A program made the translations under genes and the position numbers. DNA of 33,678 nt from Seminavis robusta (taxonomy: Eukaryota > Bacillariophyta > Bacillariophyceae > Naviculales > Naviculaceae). The stretch is taken from assembly GCA_903772945.1 (NCBI GenBank), contig CAICTM010000925.1, forward strand, positions 8,867 through 42,544. The letters are read 5' to 3'. The notes beneath the pieces were generated by a model. It saw only the letters and a program-made list of their open reading frames with translations, was not told where the DNA came from and did no database searches. Of this stretch, positions 1 through 8,783 are shown in pieces (positions within the stretch are counted from its first letter, which is position 1; every line of letters begins with the position of its first letter).

Positions 1-117
1 AAAAAGGAGGATTCCGAATCAGGGGAGGGTGTCATGCGACTTACAGTCTGTCAGTCAACCGGTAGCCACAGAGGATCGATTAGCGATACTCTCACTCTTT
101 TCATTTCTAGTTCTTTG
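1..117. other. Left edge, nothing recognised
   Basis: This short stretch lies downstream of the GCR1_C-like reading frame that ends at 118 on the minus strand. I see no gene, repeat or structure in it. It may be the 3' flank of the Crypton-like element, but no element end can be defined here. Confidence 0.4.
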
Positions 118-1061
118 TTATACCAAGTTACTAGTCGTAGAGTCCTCCGACAGTTGTTGTTGTTGCTTTTCGAGTTGCTTTTTTAGCGAATTTCCTCGTA
201 CCTTGCCAACTTTGATGAGTTTCTTTCCCTGTAGGAGCTTAACCAATAAGCCCATAGAGCCCTTCACTTCTGTAAAAAAGTCTTCCCATTCGGCAATAAC
301 AGCCTTGGCATCCTGTTTCGTTTCTGCCGCATATGCCTCCACTCCTTTCACAACTCGCTTGTGAGCAGAGAAGAGGTTGCTGTCTAAGTATTTCCTCCAA
401 CGGTTTTTGTGGACTTTGTTGCGCCCTTCAATGCCACCATAAGCGTCCGCGAACTCATCCAGGCCAAACCATTCATTCGAAACATTGCACAGACAGGAAT
501 GCTTCTTCACCAGTTGAAACCGGTAATGGTCCTCAACTTTGGAAATTTAGGAGTGTTGTAGTTGTTGTTTGTTGTTGTTCTTCCTGTGGCTCTGGCGGGT
601 GTCGCGGCAACTATACTAACTGTGGCAGCAGCAGTACCGGTAGATGCACCAGCCGGACTGGTAGGTGCACCAGCCGGACTGGTACCATCAACCTCTGCCA
701 TTATCTCGTCCACATCTTCTTCTGTAAGAAAAGGCTCATTGTCGTTGTCATTGTCAGATTGCGCGACTGGAGATTGTTGTGTAATCATTCGAGTTCCGGC
801 TTCAACCAGAGTAAAGCCCACTGCCTTCTCTATCTCTGCCTGCTGCATAGCTTGTGTCTCCTTCATGGACCGGAAGCCCTGCCCAACCAAATCTGTAAGA
901 TGATCAACCTTTTGACCTAAGTTGGCGGTAGCTTCATAAGTCGCGGCCAATCGCTGGTGCACACCCGGTAAGATCTTTTCCAGATCAGCGTCTAGAGGGC
1001 TTTTGGCAGCAGATAGCGATGTTCTCATTGTTTCTAAATATTCCTGTGTTAAAAGATGCAC
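118..1061 (-). pseudogene. GCR1_C-like DNA-binding tail of Crypton-like element
   Basis: Two minus-strand frames read on from each other. The first (1061 to 507) has a helical stretch, then a low-complexity region (acidic, then TSPAGA repeats, then N/T-rich). The second (510 to 118) contains GGIEGRN, NRWRKYL and FSAHKRVVKGVEAYA, the pattern I associate with the GCR1_C DNA-binding domain, followed by a Lys/Gln-rich coiled tail. The frames meet near 520-535: the first stops just after ITGFN, and one added G in the GG run there would continue it into the LVKKHSC segment. In fungal Cryptons a GCR1_C domain follows the tyrosine recombinase, and here it likewise lies downstream of the recombinase core on the same strand. 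The first frame begins inside degenerate sequence, so no start codon is assigned. It could also be an independent gene with the same domain. Confidence 0.5.
645..687. repeat. 21-bp tandem duplication inside GCR1_C-like frame
   Basis: Two near-identical 21-bp units containing accagccggactggta lie head to tail. They encode the repeated TSPAGA segment of the low-complexity linker and keep the frame. Confidence 0.8.
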
Positions 1062-1559
1062 TCATACAACGCCCATATACAATATCACGCTGCCACCGGT
1101 TACTCACCTTAAATAGTGTACTATCAAAACAAGGAAGAAAGGGAAAAAAGCGGGTGATCGCTCTCTCGTTCATGGAGTACAATAGTGGCAGCTGCCATCC
1201 TCAATAGCACAATGTAGACGTCAGCAAAGAACCGTAGCTGTATTCCAGCGCCGTGCTCTTCTTGCACTCTGGATCGGCTTCAGCCAGCTTCTGTAGCATG
1301 GGCAAAGCAAAGCCAAGCGGATCTCAGCCTGCAATTGCAGGTGATGGAACCACTACATTGAGCTGCCTCATTTAGTACATGCCGTTCGAGCGTATTAACA
1401 ACAAGCACCGATTGCACGCATGCATTCATACGAAGAAGGACTCATCCAGTGAGTTAGACCTGTTGTACACGCGAGACAAATGACATGTTCAGCACCTAAC
1501 GCTCCCATTTAGACATAACCGACACTTTCGGGATAAAGATCACACCGCAGTTTCCACAT
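1062..1559 (-). pseudogene. Degenerate junction between recombinase and GCR1_C-like parts
   Basis: On the minus strand this stretch should hold the end of the recombinase and the linker to the GCR1_C-like region. Only short open pieces with many stops can be read, in changing frames, and no conserved motif is secure. I see no separate gene. It is assigned to the Crypton-like element by position alone. Confidence 0.35.
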
Positions 1560-2167
1560 CGGAGCAATCATTGGAATACCTAATTGTCGCTATCACCAAG
1601 GTGCCAACACAGTTGTTATAGTTCCATGGCAAACGCAGGTCTTTAAGCACTTTTGCTTGATGTGGTCGGTGTAGCTGTCGTTAACCATAGGTGTCATCCG
1701 CTGTGATCCGTTGACATGAACTTGATGTCAAACCATAGCTCGTTCTTCTGCCAGTCATCCACAGACATAGACTCGAATTCACCGGTGATGTAGATTCTCA
1801 CTGCCATGTAAAAAGCAATACCACCGATACAGCAAAGCCTGACATCGCGGTGACGTGTAGCCCTACCATACTGCTTCTTGCCATGTGTGGTCTTCCCTTC
1901 TAGTCTATTGCATTCACATCAAAAACATATGAAATGCACGCCCACCTCTTTCTTTGGGGGCCTAAGTCCAAAGAAATCAGACACATCAGCCTTGTACAGA
2001 GATTCACCGCGCAGGATGCCACTTGTCAGGTACAGTAGGCAAGCTCGATGTCGCATGTAAGATGAAAGGCTTCTGCGGGCACCGTTGTCACTGTCCTTCC
2101 AAAACTGTTCTTCAATATCTGGAAACTTCTCCACGATTTGGTACGGCGCAAAGGACCCATCCATCTT
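1560..2167 (-). pseudogene. Crypton-like tyrosine recombinase, catalytic part
   Basis: The minus-strand frame from 2164 to 1919 encodes a segment with RRSLSSYMRHRACLLYL followed by GILRGESLYKADVSDFFG. The Arg in LRGESL sits where the first catalytic Arg of tyrosine recombinases is expected. After a TGA at 1919-1921 and a frame change the match continues: GKTTHGKKQYGRATRHRDV, then CCIGGIAFYM, then NELWFDIKFM. Further down an HLG remnant marks the HxxR region, where the Arg appears lost. The final Tyr cannot be placed. The protein would cut and rejoin DNA to move the element. The gene's N-terminal part lies 6.6 kb away at 8779-9497, separated by the copia insertion. The base at 2167 is the last of the target-site duplication. 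Confidence 0.65.
2163..2167. repeat. Target-site duplication, left copy (ATCTT)
   Basis: ATCTT directly flanks the left LTR (TGTTGG at 2168) and recurs at 8779-8783 after the right LTR (CCAACA ending at 8778). Five bases is the usual duplication length for Ty1/copia integrases. Confidence 0.9.
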
Positions 2168-2357
2168 TGTTGGGTCTATAACACTGCAGCTACTTAGTTA
2201 TATTCAAGTTATCTTTGAGTTTGGGTCGACGCTGTGAAAAAAGTATCTTTCTGGCGCCGCTTTGGGAAGTCTGGATCTGAGAATCCAGTTTCCTAAATTT
2301 CCTACGGTGGTGCGGTTTCCTTTCTATCCGGGTACGCTAATATCTGGACCGCCAACA
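2168..2357 (-). repeat. 3' LTR of the copia element (190 bp)
   Basis: It begins TGTTGGG and ends GCCAACA on the plus strand and aligns along its whole length with 8584-8778. The two differ by many one- to three-base indels and some substitutions. It contains a shortened form (2232-2243, ctgtgaaaaaag) of the primer-like segment found in the 5' LTR. Confidence 0.9.
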
Positions 2358-2479
2358 CATATCATCCCCTACCTGCCGGCCGTGGTCCATAATGGATCCA
2401 CGGAACGAATAAAACTAAACTAAATAGGAGGATGCCCCATAATAAAAGCGCGATGCGCATGGAATAGGGCAACCTTGGA

Positions 2480-2910
2480 GGGGCTTCAGTGAGAAAGTCC
2501 CCGTGCATGTCCTTGGTGGACAATACACCACTTGTACATTTCCTGCTTCATTTGGTCGTGAATAAGAAGAACGCACATTAAGAGCACGATACGCTTACCG
2601 GCGCTGCACTTAACCATTCTCAGCGAGAAAGATAGCACTCTTGTTGTCATGATAAAGGATGTTCTCTGAACATCAACACCTTGGAGCCTCCAGAAAAACT
2701 TGGTCCACACAAAGACCTCATAACATGTCGGCCCCAATGAGTTCGGAGTCGGTACTGCTGCGGCGTTGAGTTTCTGCTTGCTAGAGACAGCAATGTGGTG
2801 CACCGCGCCGAAACTGAGCACTCCCTCCAGTATGGGATCGTAGTCTGGGTGGTACAGCAAAACTCGCGCATCCACCAACCAGCGAATAATAGCGAACGTC
2901 GTCAGCATGG
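2480..2910 (-). pseudogene. copia RNase H domain
   Basis: The minus-strand frame 2908 to 2486 reads as a Ty1-type RNase H: WLVDARVLLYHPDYDP..LEG at the start, SSKQKLN in the middle and IHDQMKQEMYK near the end. The Asp of LVDA fits the first metal-binding residue. The expected DN...S stretch is corrupted by frameshifts around 2600-2650. Just beyond, at about 2480-2495, GDFLT followed by a one-base slip would give the usual DFLTKPLQG polyprotein end. The domain removes RNA from the RNA/DNA hybrid during reverse transcription. This copy is broken. Confidence 0.75.
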
Positions 2911-4100
2911 AGGATTGGCTGTTCGTTCAAAGTCGGTTGAATAAACTTGAGGCCTTTGGAGAAGTTTTCCCCAAACGTTCTGGTTCGGCTGTTTAACTCG
3001 AGTACAAAGGACGATAGTCAATGTCTGCAGTCTGACGATGCACGTTACATGGCGAAGAGACTTGGCTGTTTCTGGCGAAGGTATCCTTCGTGTCAGGGTC
3101 CAGTTATGTCCACCGTCACTCCACATGAAAACAAATCAGCTGGCGCACTCGGAACTAATACCACACGATCAAAGTTTACAGGGAACTCTTTCGAGCACCT
3201 TGGTCAAATAGTCAATCATATCGATCTTGATTTGCCAGACTCTCGAAAAATTAATCGTCATCCCTAGATACTCGTGCTTGGGTCCTCTGTTGCTTTGACA
3301 GCACCGTATGTACCATACTTCTCGTTGCACCAAGCCAGGAATCATCATTCACCTTGGCCATCATATGATTGACATGAGTGTCGTCGAATGGAAACGGATA
3401 GTTTGTTGCTTGCCATTGACCACCTGTTGGCGACACAAGGATCATAGGGGTTGAATAAAAAACCAATAGACTCCAAATCCTTGCGAATGCCTTGTACCAA
3501 ATTAGACTCGCAATGAGCATTTATAAAGTGCCTTCAGTACCACCAACGTAGAGGATAGGTCTCCCCTTCTTCATAGTACAAGGAATGGCTTGTAAGTTGT
3601 CTGGGTCGATTTCCACAGCAGTTCTGCAAGAATGCCTTCAATCTTTCATGATCACCCTATCACCCACACCCTTGGTTGCGGCAACGCTTCTGAATAAAAG
3701 CATTGGGTACATCCAAAGTCATCACTCGCGCCTTCACTAGCACGACAACGCACAATCGACAACATTAACACTTCAAGGCGAAACTGTCGGATCTTCGTGT
3801 TTAATCCTTGTTCCTGGATACTCTCGTTGGCTTCCATTGAAAACGGATCTGGCTTGATGGTTCCGTCTCGCTTTCCGTACAAACATGAGTGCACTTGTAG
3901 ACTTCTTGAGCTCGATTCTTACAGTCCCTCTGGCCTAACTGGAGCGAATGCCACACGCTGTGCAGCTGATCATCTCTTTTCGTGCTGCGGCCTTGGCCCT
4001 GTCACCCCAGATCTTCAATCCCTTGGGCAACAGAGTGCTTGCTGCGCATACTTGCTCCTTCCACGGAGTCATCTTTGATCCTACCGTGTTGATCTCATGA
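2911..4100 (-). pseudogene. copia reverse transcriptase, frameshifted
   Basis: The domain is read in pieces on the minus strand. WGDRAKAAARKEM (about 3990) matches the start of the domain. RLEVLMLSIVRC (about 3770) fits the segment before the first catalytic Asp. WYKAFAR and NPYDPCVAN (about 3430-3510) follow. FDDTHVNHMMAKVNDD (about 3350-3390) corresponds to the YVDD-type catalytic box, here FDD. GMTINFSRVWQIKIDMIDYL (about 3200-3265) and the NVWGKLL motif (about 2970) complete it. At least four frame changes separate the pieces. The order and spacing are normal for Ty1/copia, so nothing large is missing. Confidence 0.8.
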
Positions 4101-4914
4101 TGAACTGTGCCATCGTTTTGCCGCCGTCGTCTCATACAGAAGCGGCTTCTTCTCTTCGATTCCTGATCTTCAGTCTTGGTACACTCCTGTGCGAAAGTGA
4201 CTCCCTTTGCGGTTCCTTGCTTGGCTGCGATCCTGGCAGACCTGCGGATCCAACTCTTGTCAACTTCTTGCTTTGGCTGGGCCTTCAAACGGTCCATCCA
4301 TTGGTCCACAATGCTTGGTCGATTGCTTGCTTGCTCTGTCGGATTGCCTGGAACTTCTCTTGTTAACCTTTCGATCACAATGTCACTTCGTCTTCTTCGT
4401 CGTCACTGTCCTCTTCATCGCTGCTCATATTGTGGTCTCGCACCAAACCTGGGACCGATCCATCATCTTCATCGTCGCTATCGACAGTGTTGTCAAACCA
4501 ATCTGGAACTGGCGCGATTGGTTCTGCATCGTCCTCTTCTTCATCAATGGAAAAATGTTGCATGTAACTTTCGCTTCCTTAGATTTCCCGCCACTCCTGC
4601 CGGCAAACCGACAGGCAAAAACTCCACTTGCTTTCGGTTGTGGGTCTGTAGCGGCTTCATCCCTCACTGTAGGCCTTCTTTCCACACGCTCAATCACAAT
4701 TTGGGCATCGGGAGAATGTCAACATACTGGCGTGTCTTCACTTCCAGGTGTGCAAGTCCAACAAATAATGGCCACCCTTGCTGTTGTCCAGGATTGGACG
4801 CAGATAGAATGCATCCACCCACGGGGCTCGGCACTGTTCTTGCGGCTGCAGGGGATTCGTGATGACCCATGCAGAAACTGCCAAACGTATACTGACATCA
4901 TGTAGCCTGTGGTC
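4101..4914 (-). pseudogene. copia region between integrase and reverse transcriptase
   Basis: Two minus-strand frames (4563 to 4375 and 4378 to about 4100) encode an acidic Glu/Asp-Ser stretch (DEEDDAEPIAP, SSDEEDSDDEEDE) followed by a basic RRSARIAAKQG segment. An acidic then basic linker with an RRSxR motif is common between integrase and RT in diatom copia elements. From 4570 to 4914 only fragments remain, among them the integrase C-terminal part. There is no sign of an independent gene. Confidence 0.6.
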
Positions 4915-5460
4915 TTACCAGTCAAAATCTGCCTTGGAGGGTAAACACGGGAGATTCCCTCGGCTGCTGGGAAGAGTATTCAATTTTTCATTGCAATCGT
5001 AGACCAGATGCTTCACCATAATTTTCGGCATCACTTGAAAAGGGACTGCGTGGAAACTGCTCGGAAACGGTCTTCGATTGTCCTGTTGTTTCGCTCTGCG
5101 ACGGGAGCGTGCACTGTCTGCCGGATGGTCGAGTTTCACACCCATATCGTTCTTGATCGGGTCCATCAACGGCTTGAACGCATTGTCACACTGGATGGTT
5201 CCGATGTAGAATTTATTCCCGTTGTACGTGTCCATAATCTGATCCAGGGCCTGATAATAGGAGTCCGTGGTCAAATCTTTCAAATGGACGATCTGCCTGT
5301 ATCGAACTTTCAAATCGATAAAGGAGAGAAAGTTGAGACCACAAATATTAACGACATCCATGGCACCTGTAGCCCATTTCGGTGATAGGACACCAACTCT
5401 TCAGGGAACTGCATGTACACTCTCGGTAGCTGTGGTGGACGCTTCCGGGTAGTGGACCTT
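4915..5460 (-). pseudogene. copia integrase core
   Basis: The minus-strand frame 5361 to 4915 contains MDVVNICGLNFLSFIDLKV, then LTTDSYYQALDQIMDTY, then GTIQCDNAFKPL. The Asp in MDVV and that in QCDN are the first two residues of the catalytic D-D-E triad. The region that should carry the Glu reads ADSARSRRRAKQQDN, so the Glu is not visible. PFQVMPKIMVKHLVYDCNEKLN follows, typical of diatom copia integrases. Upstream (5360-5460) TTRKRPPQLPRVYM and FPEELV fit the linker after the zinc-binding motif. The enzyme inserts the cDNA and makes the 5-bp duplication. Confidence 0.8.
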
Positions 5461-5515
5461 TGATCTTGGCATGTCTTGCCAAAGATCAGTCGGCATTATT
5501 GATATCCTCCCAACA

Positions 5516-6376
5516 TCACGGGGCAATCGCGGATCTGCCCGGCTGGATCATATTCTTAAAGTCTTCTAAAGGCGGACGTTGGAGATTCGCATAGAGCTCT
5601 CTTGCTTGAAAGCTCCCTTCACTTTTGCTTCTTGGTGAACCTTCTATATTTCCTTCGACGGTCTGGACCATCTGATAAGAACGGCTGGTGAGTTCTGCTT
5701 CTCGTAGGAGTTCATGATTTGCTTTCGATGTCATCGATGTCGGTACAATACAGACCGAGTTTGGTCCTTCCATATCTGACATAGAAACCGTCTCCACGGA
5801 GGTGGTACATGGCATCATCGTATGCGGTGTCCATCCAAACTCTCGACCATCTTGCTTTGCTCTGCACTCATCCGAAAGAATACCAAGGGCATTAATATTA
5901 GCCACGCCTCCTGGGTTCTTGTATGATACTCCCCAGGGTGCATCCATCTCTCGGTCCATTCGGCCTTGCACATTTGTCCTGCATATCGATCGGCTGTCTG
6001 GCTGCTCGTTCATTCTTACGACGGCCATATTGGCCCATGAAGAGGCAACTCAGCTTGTTCAAACCGTCATCTAACTGCAGTCCACTCCTGTGCAAACGGT
6101 ACTTTCTGCGCCTGGGCTGTGGACTTGGGCTAAGGCTGGACTTGGTTCGGAACGGGAACTGGATCCTACTTGGTGGTACTGCGGACGGAACTGGAACTCG
6201 TTGCTTGATGGAGTGGCAACGCCTGGAATTGTCGAGCCAGCGGCGGAGCAGACGATGGGAACTGCTGGAATTGCTGGGCTTGCGCTTGGTGTGCTTGGAG
6301 CTGTGGTGGAATCGATCCTGGTGGAATTGGGCTGAAACTGGGTCGGAACTCACTCCTGTGCGATGAGCATCGGGGC
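5516..6376 (-). pseudogene. copia protease and GAG-pre-integrase region
   Basis: The frame 6028 to 5516 contains NINALGILSDECRAK (protease/linker region) and then EGNIEGSPRSKSEG, QARELYANLQRP and LEDFKNMIQ, which match the GAG-pre-integrase segment of diatom copia polyproteins. A clear D-S/T-G protease site is not visible, and 6030-6376 is Gln/Pro/Ser-rich and broken on this strand. Several plus-strand frames here are shadows. Confidence 0.65.
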
Positions 6377-7643
6377 TCATCGCAGACTGTTGCTGGGGAG
6401 CTGGGCTGCGGTAACTGTCTGTGGACCGGAGCCGTGAAGCTTCACGAAACTGATGGTACTGTTGGAAGAACTCTTCTTCAGACCTTGGAACTTGTTAATC
6501 GCCACTCGGGTTTGGGGATCTTGTCTCGGACTTTGCAATCCGGCAACTTGTGGTTGGGATTGCCAAGCAGTAGCAGGACTCGCCTCGCTTATTCGCTGAT
6601 AGAGGACAACGGCATTGACACCAAACTCCTTCTTGGTTGGGTCATCGTCTTGGGCTGGCCAGAGCCCTTGGCACGGGCCGTCTGGCCTCATACCACTCCT
6701 TGCTGGGCTTGAATCGATCAGAGTTGAGGGTCTCACGAGAGCTTCAAGGCTCGTGGGATAATTACTCGTGCCATCCATGGCTTAGGACGCCTCCACGGTA
6801 GCTGATAGTCGCCATACCGTCCTGGGAATACCCTCTGTAGCCAATGAAGCAATGATCTCGTTGCGACGTCATTCAGGTACTTCTTTCACCTTGTCTTGGT
6901 CATCCTTGATCTTCTCGTACTCGGGCTGCTTCAGAAGGAAACAATCCATGTATCCTGTGCCAACGATGTCAGCAATCTGAACCGAGTCGGCAGCCACTCA
7001 CGGAGAAAGACATCAGTCGGTTCTCCTTCCTCTTGCTTGGGGGAAAGGGCACGCTGTAACTGGCTGACGAACTGGACAACGGATGCTCTCTGGTGGTGCT
7101 GCGGCAGTCAGTCCTCGGATCTTGCCTAGGACTTTAATGGGATCTAGTTTGATCTGCTCCCAGTCATGGAGATTTCGTAGCTTGCTCTTCATCTTTCGGT
7201 ACAATAAAACTGGTAATGCTGGCTGCCCCATTCTGCAGGGCATTCTTGTATCAGTTTCCTGCTTCTGCCAGTAGATAACTTATTCTTGTAGAGAGTTGCT
7301 TGAGCTCGTCATATATCTTCTTGCCGTCAGCACCGTAGTATAGGATGGTTCCGTTGGCTCTGTCGGCGTCTGGTCTTGCATAGTCTCAATGGCCAGTGAC
7401 GCTTTGGGAACGTCTATCCACTCTGACCTGGTTCTGAAAGTAGCCACAATGTGGTTAATGTCTCTGTAAACGGATAAAACTGGAGTCAGCCTGTCCATTG
7501 GGATGGAACAGGACTTGCGCGGTTGCTTTGTCCTCTGCCTCTACCGCCACACTGGCACCGCCTCTACCGGCGCTTGGCCTCTGCGGAGGAGCCTCTGCCT
7601 CCTCCTCTGTTGCCACGGCTCCTCTGTTGTTGAATCGTGTCAT
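6377..7643 (-). pseudogene. copia gag region
   Basis: An ATG at 7643 opens a frame of 62 codons (MTRFNNRGAVATEEEAEAPP) rich in Gly, Ala and Arg, as gag N-termini often are. Further pieces follow in other frames. RTRSEWIDVPKASLAIETM is at about 7400. LRNLHDWEQIKLDPIKVLGKIR at about 7140-7190 is the best gag-like segment. A long Ser/Gln-rich piece covers 6778 to 6377. No CCHC zinc knuckle is evident. At least three frameshifts divide the region. Gag would form the virus-like particle. Confidence 0.6.
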
Positions 7644-8583
7644 CTTGCTCTTGATATGGTTTATTTGCCTTGAGGAATTACTGGCTGCGTGGACTTGTAC
7701 TGATACGGTGTACTTGATATGGTTTACTTGGGACTTGGGACGCTGGTGGAGCTGGAGGTGGTTCCTCTTATTTCCTATTGATCAGGTAGCCTTCTTGTGG
7801 GTCTATATTGTCACTCCTGTGACTGCTCCTGCCTTAAACTTGGCTTGTTCCTATCGCGTCGGGTCTTCGTGGCTCTATCTGTGGCTCACACGAAATTCAC
7901 ACCGTTTGAGCTTGGAGGATGCTACCGATGGACTCTATCGGTCGCTCGAAGCCTTCTTCTTGTTATAGATACTTGTATTGGTGTTGTATAGACTCAGTGG
8001 ATGAGTTTCATAGGCTGGAATGGCTCACCGCTGAAATTCAGTGCGTCGAGTACTGTCGGGCTGTAGGAATCCCGCGCTTCAGCACTGCTTGACTCGATTG
8101 GTCGTATCTCGCTAATTTTCGGAGTTGAGAGCTTGAACTTGTTGTGGCATAGCGGCATAGGTCCTCTTTCGATCCTGTATGCGGCCGTAGCTGTATCTCT
8201 CTTGGTTCGTCGTCGTGTTCGTTCGCGTCGATCGGCTTTTGCTCGTAGAGTGGGTACCCAAAAACGCGATCGGCGATTACTCTTCAATTCTTGTCGGATG
8301 ACCTTGGTTCAAGCATCAATATGGACCGGCTAGCTTGCTCTCGACGCTGATGTGCTTGGTTTGCTCTGAATCGGTCGACAAGTCGATCGGCCGATGCTCC
8401 GAGAGCTTGAATGGGTGAGCGAAAATGTGAGGCGAATTTTCTCTGTTAGCTCTGTTGCTTTGCCTTTATAGGGGGCTACAGAGCACCTCTGTCAATACCT
8501 GAGCCGCTGTTTCTCTCAGTTCTTTCTCACTATTACAATACCTATTTCCATGGAAAACTCAATACAAACCTTTTTCTTCACAG
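7644..8583 (-). other. copia 5' leader between LTR and gag
   Basis: About 940 bp separate the 5' LTR from the gag ATG, a long leader for a copia element. I see no conserved coding frame; the minus-strand frame at 8287-7994 (97 codons, Arg-rich) has no recognisable features. The leader starts with the 14-base segment complementary to the LTR. It may hold packaging signals. Confidence 0.45.
8570..8583 (-). promoter_or_regulatory. Primer-binding site, probably self-priming
   Basis: On the minus strand the bases directly following the 5' LTR read CTGTGAAGAAAAAG. tRNA-primed elements usually begin this site with TGG, the complement of the tRNA CCA end; this one does not. It is a perfect 14-base complement of CTTTTTCTTCACAG within the LTR (8661 down to 8648). 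The adjacency to the LTR end is seen; its role as primer site is inferred by analogy with Tf1 of fission yeast. Confidence 0.6.
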
Positions 8584-8778
8584 TGTTGGGTCTAATAAAC
8601 ACTGCAGCTACTAGTAATATCAAGGTTAATTTGTTGATTTGGGCGAGCTGTGAAGAAAAAGTGATCTTTCTGGCTGGTCGCTTTGAAGTCTGGATCTGAG
8701 AATGCCAGTTTCCTTAAATTCCTACGGTGTGCGGTCTTTTTCTTATCCGGGTCCGCTAAATATCTGGACCGGCCAACA
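8584..8778 (-). repeat. 5' LTR of the copia element (195 bp)
   Basis: It has TGTTGG...CCAACA ends and ATCTT directly outside. Read on the minus strand it has an initiator-like TCACTTT at 8664-8658, whose A (8662) would start a transcript whose bases 2 to 15 pair with the primer site. No convincing TATA box was found; GAATTTAAGG lies about 60 bases upstream. The minus-strand LTR is open in one frame for about 62 codons and so extends the interrupted recombinase frame artificially to a stop near 8592. Confidence 0.9.
8648..8661 (-). promoter_or_regulatory. LTR segment complementary to the primer-binding site
   Basis: This reads CTTTTTCTTCACAG on the minus strand and is a perfect 14-base complement of 8583-8570. 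It directly follows the A of TCACTTT (8662), which matches the stramenopile-type initiator TCAYTYY. If transcription starts at that A, the RNA 5' end could fold onto the primer site 66 bases after this segment. Confidence 0.6.
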
Positions 8779-8783
8779 ATCTT
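8779..8783. repeat. Target-site duplication, right copy (ATCTT)
   Basis: It is identical to 2163-2167 and abuts the 5' LTR. On the minus strand it supplies AAG AT of the interrupted recombinase codons. Confidence 0.9.

Larger units (their letters stand above)
2168..8778 (-). mobile_element. Ty1/copia LTR retrotransposon, diatom CoDi-like, decayed
   Basis: The element is 6.6 kb long and reads on the minus strand. It is bounded by LTRs with TGTTGG...CCAACA ends and by ATCTT duplications. The internal order gag, protease region, GAG-pre-integrase, integrase, reverse transcriptase, RNase H is that of Ty1/copia. Every coding domain can be recognised, but frameshifts and stops break them all, so this copy could not make the full polyprotein as written. 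The 14 bases directly after the 5' LTR (8583 down to 8570) are complementary to 8661-8648 inside that LTR, suggesting self-priming instead of tRNA priming. A purine-rich AGGTAGGGGATGAT just before the 3' LTR (plus positions about 2360-2375, read on minus) is a possible polypurine tract. It is inserted in the same orientation as the recombinase gene it interrupts. Confidence 0.92.

Noticed and set aside
4176..4905. Long plus-strand frames (over 220 codons)
   Set aside because: They are the antisense of the copia linker and RT region, with skewed composition and no motif.
5461..5488. Near-perfect hairpin TGATCTTGGCA/TGCCAAAGATCA
   Set aside because: It lies within the integrase-proximal coding part of the copia element, where the sequence is explained by an ancestral coding frame. 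One bulge, no further context.
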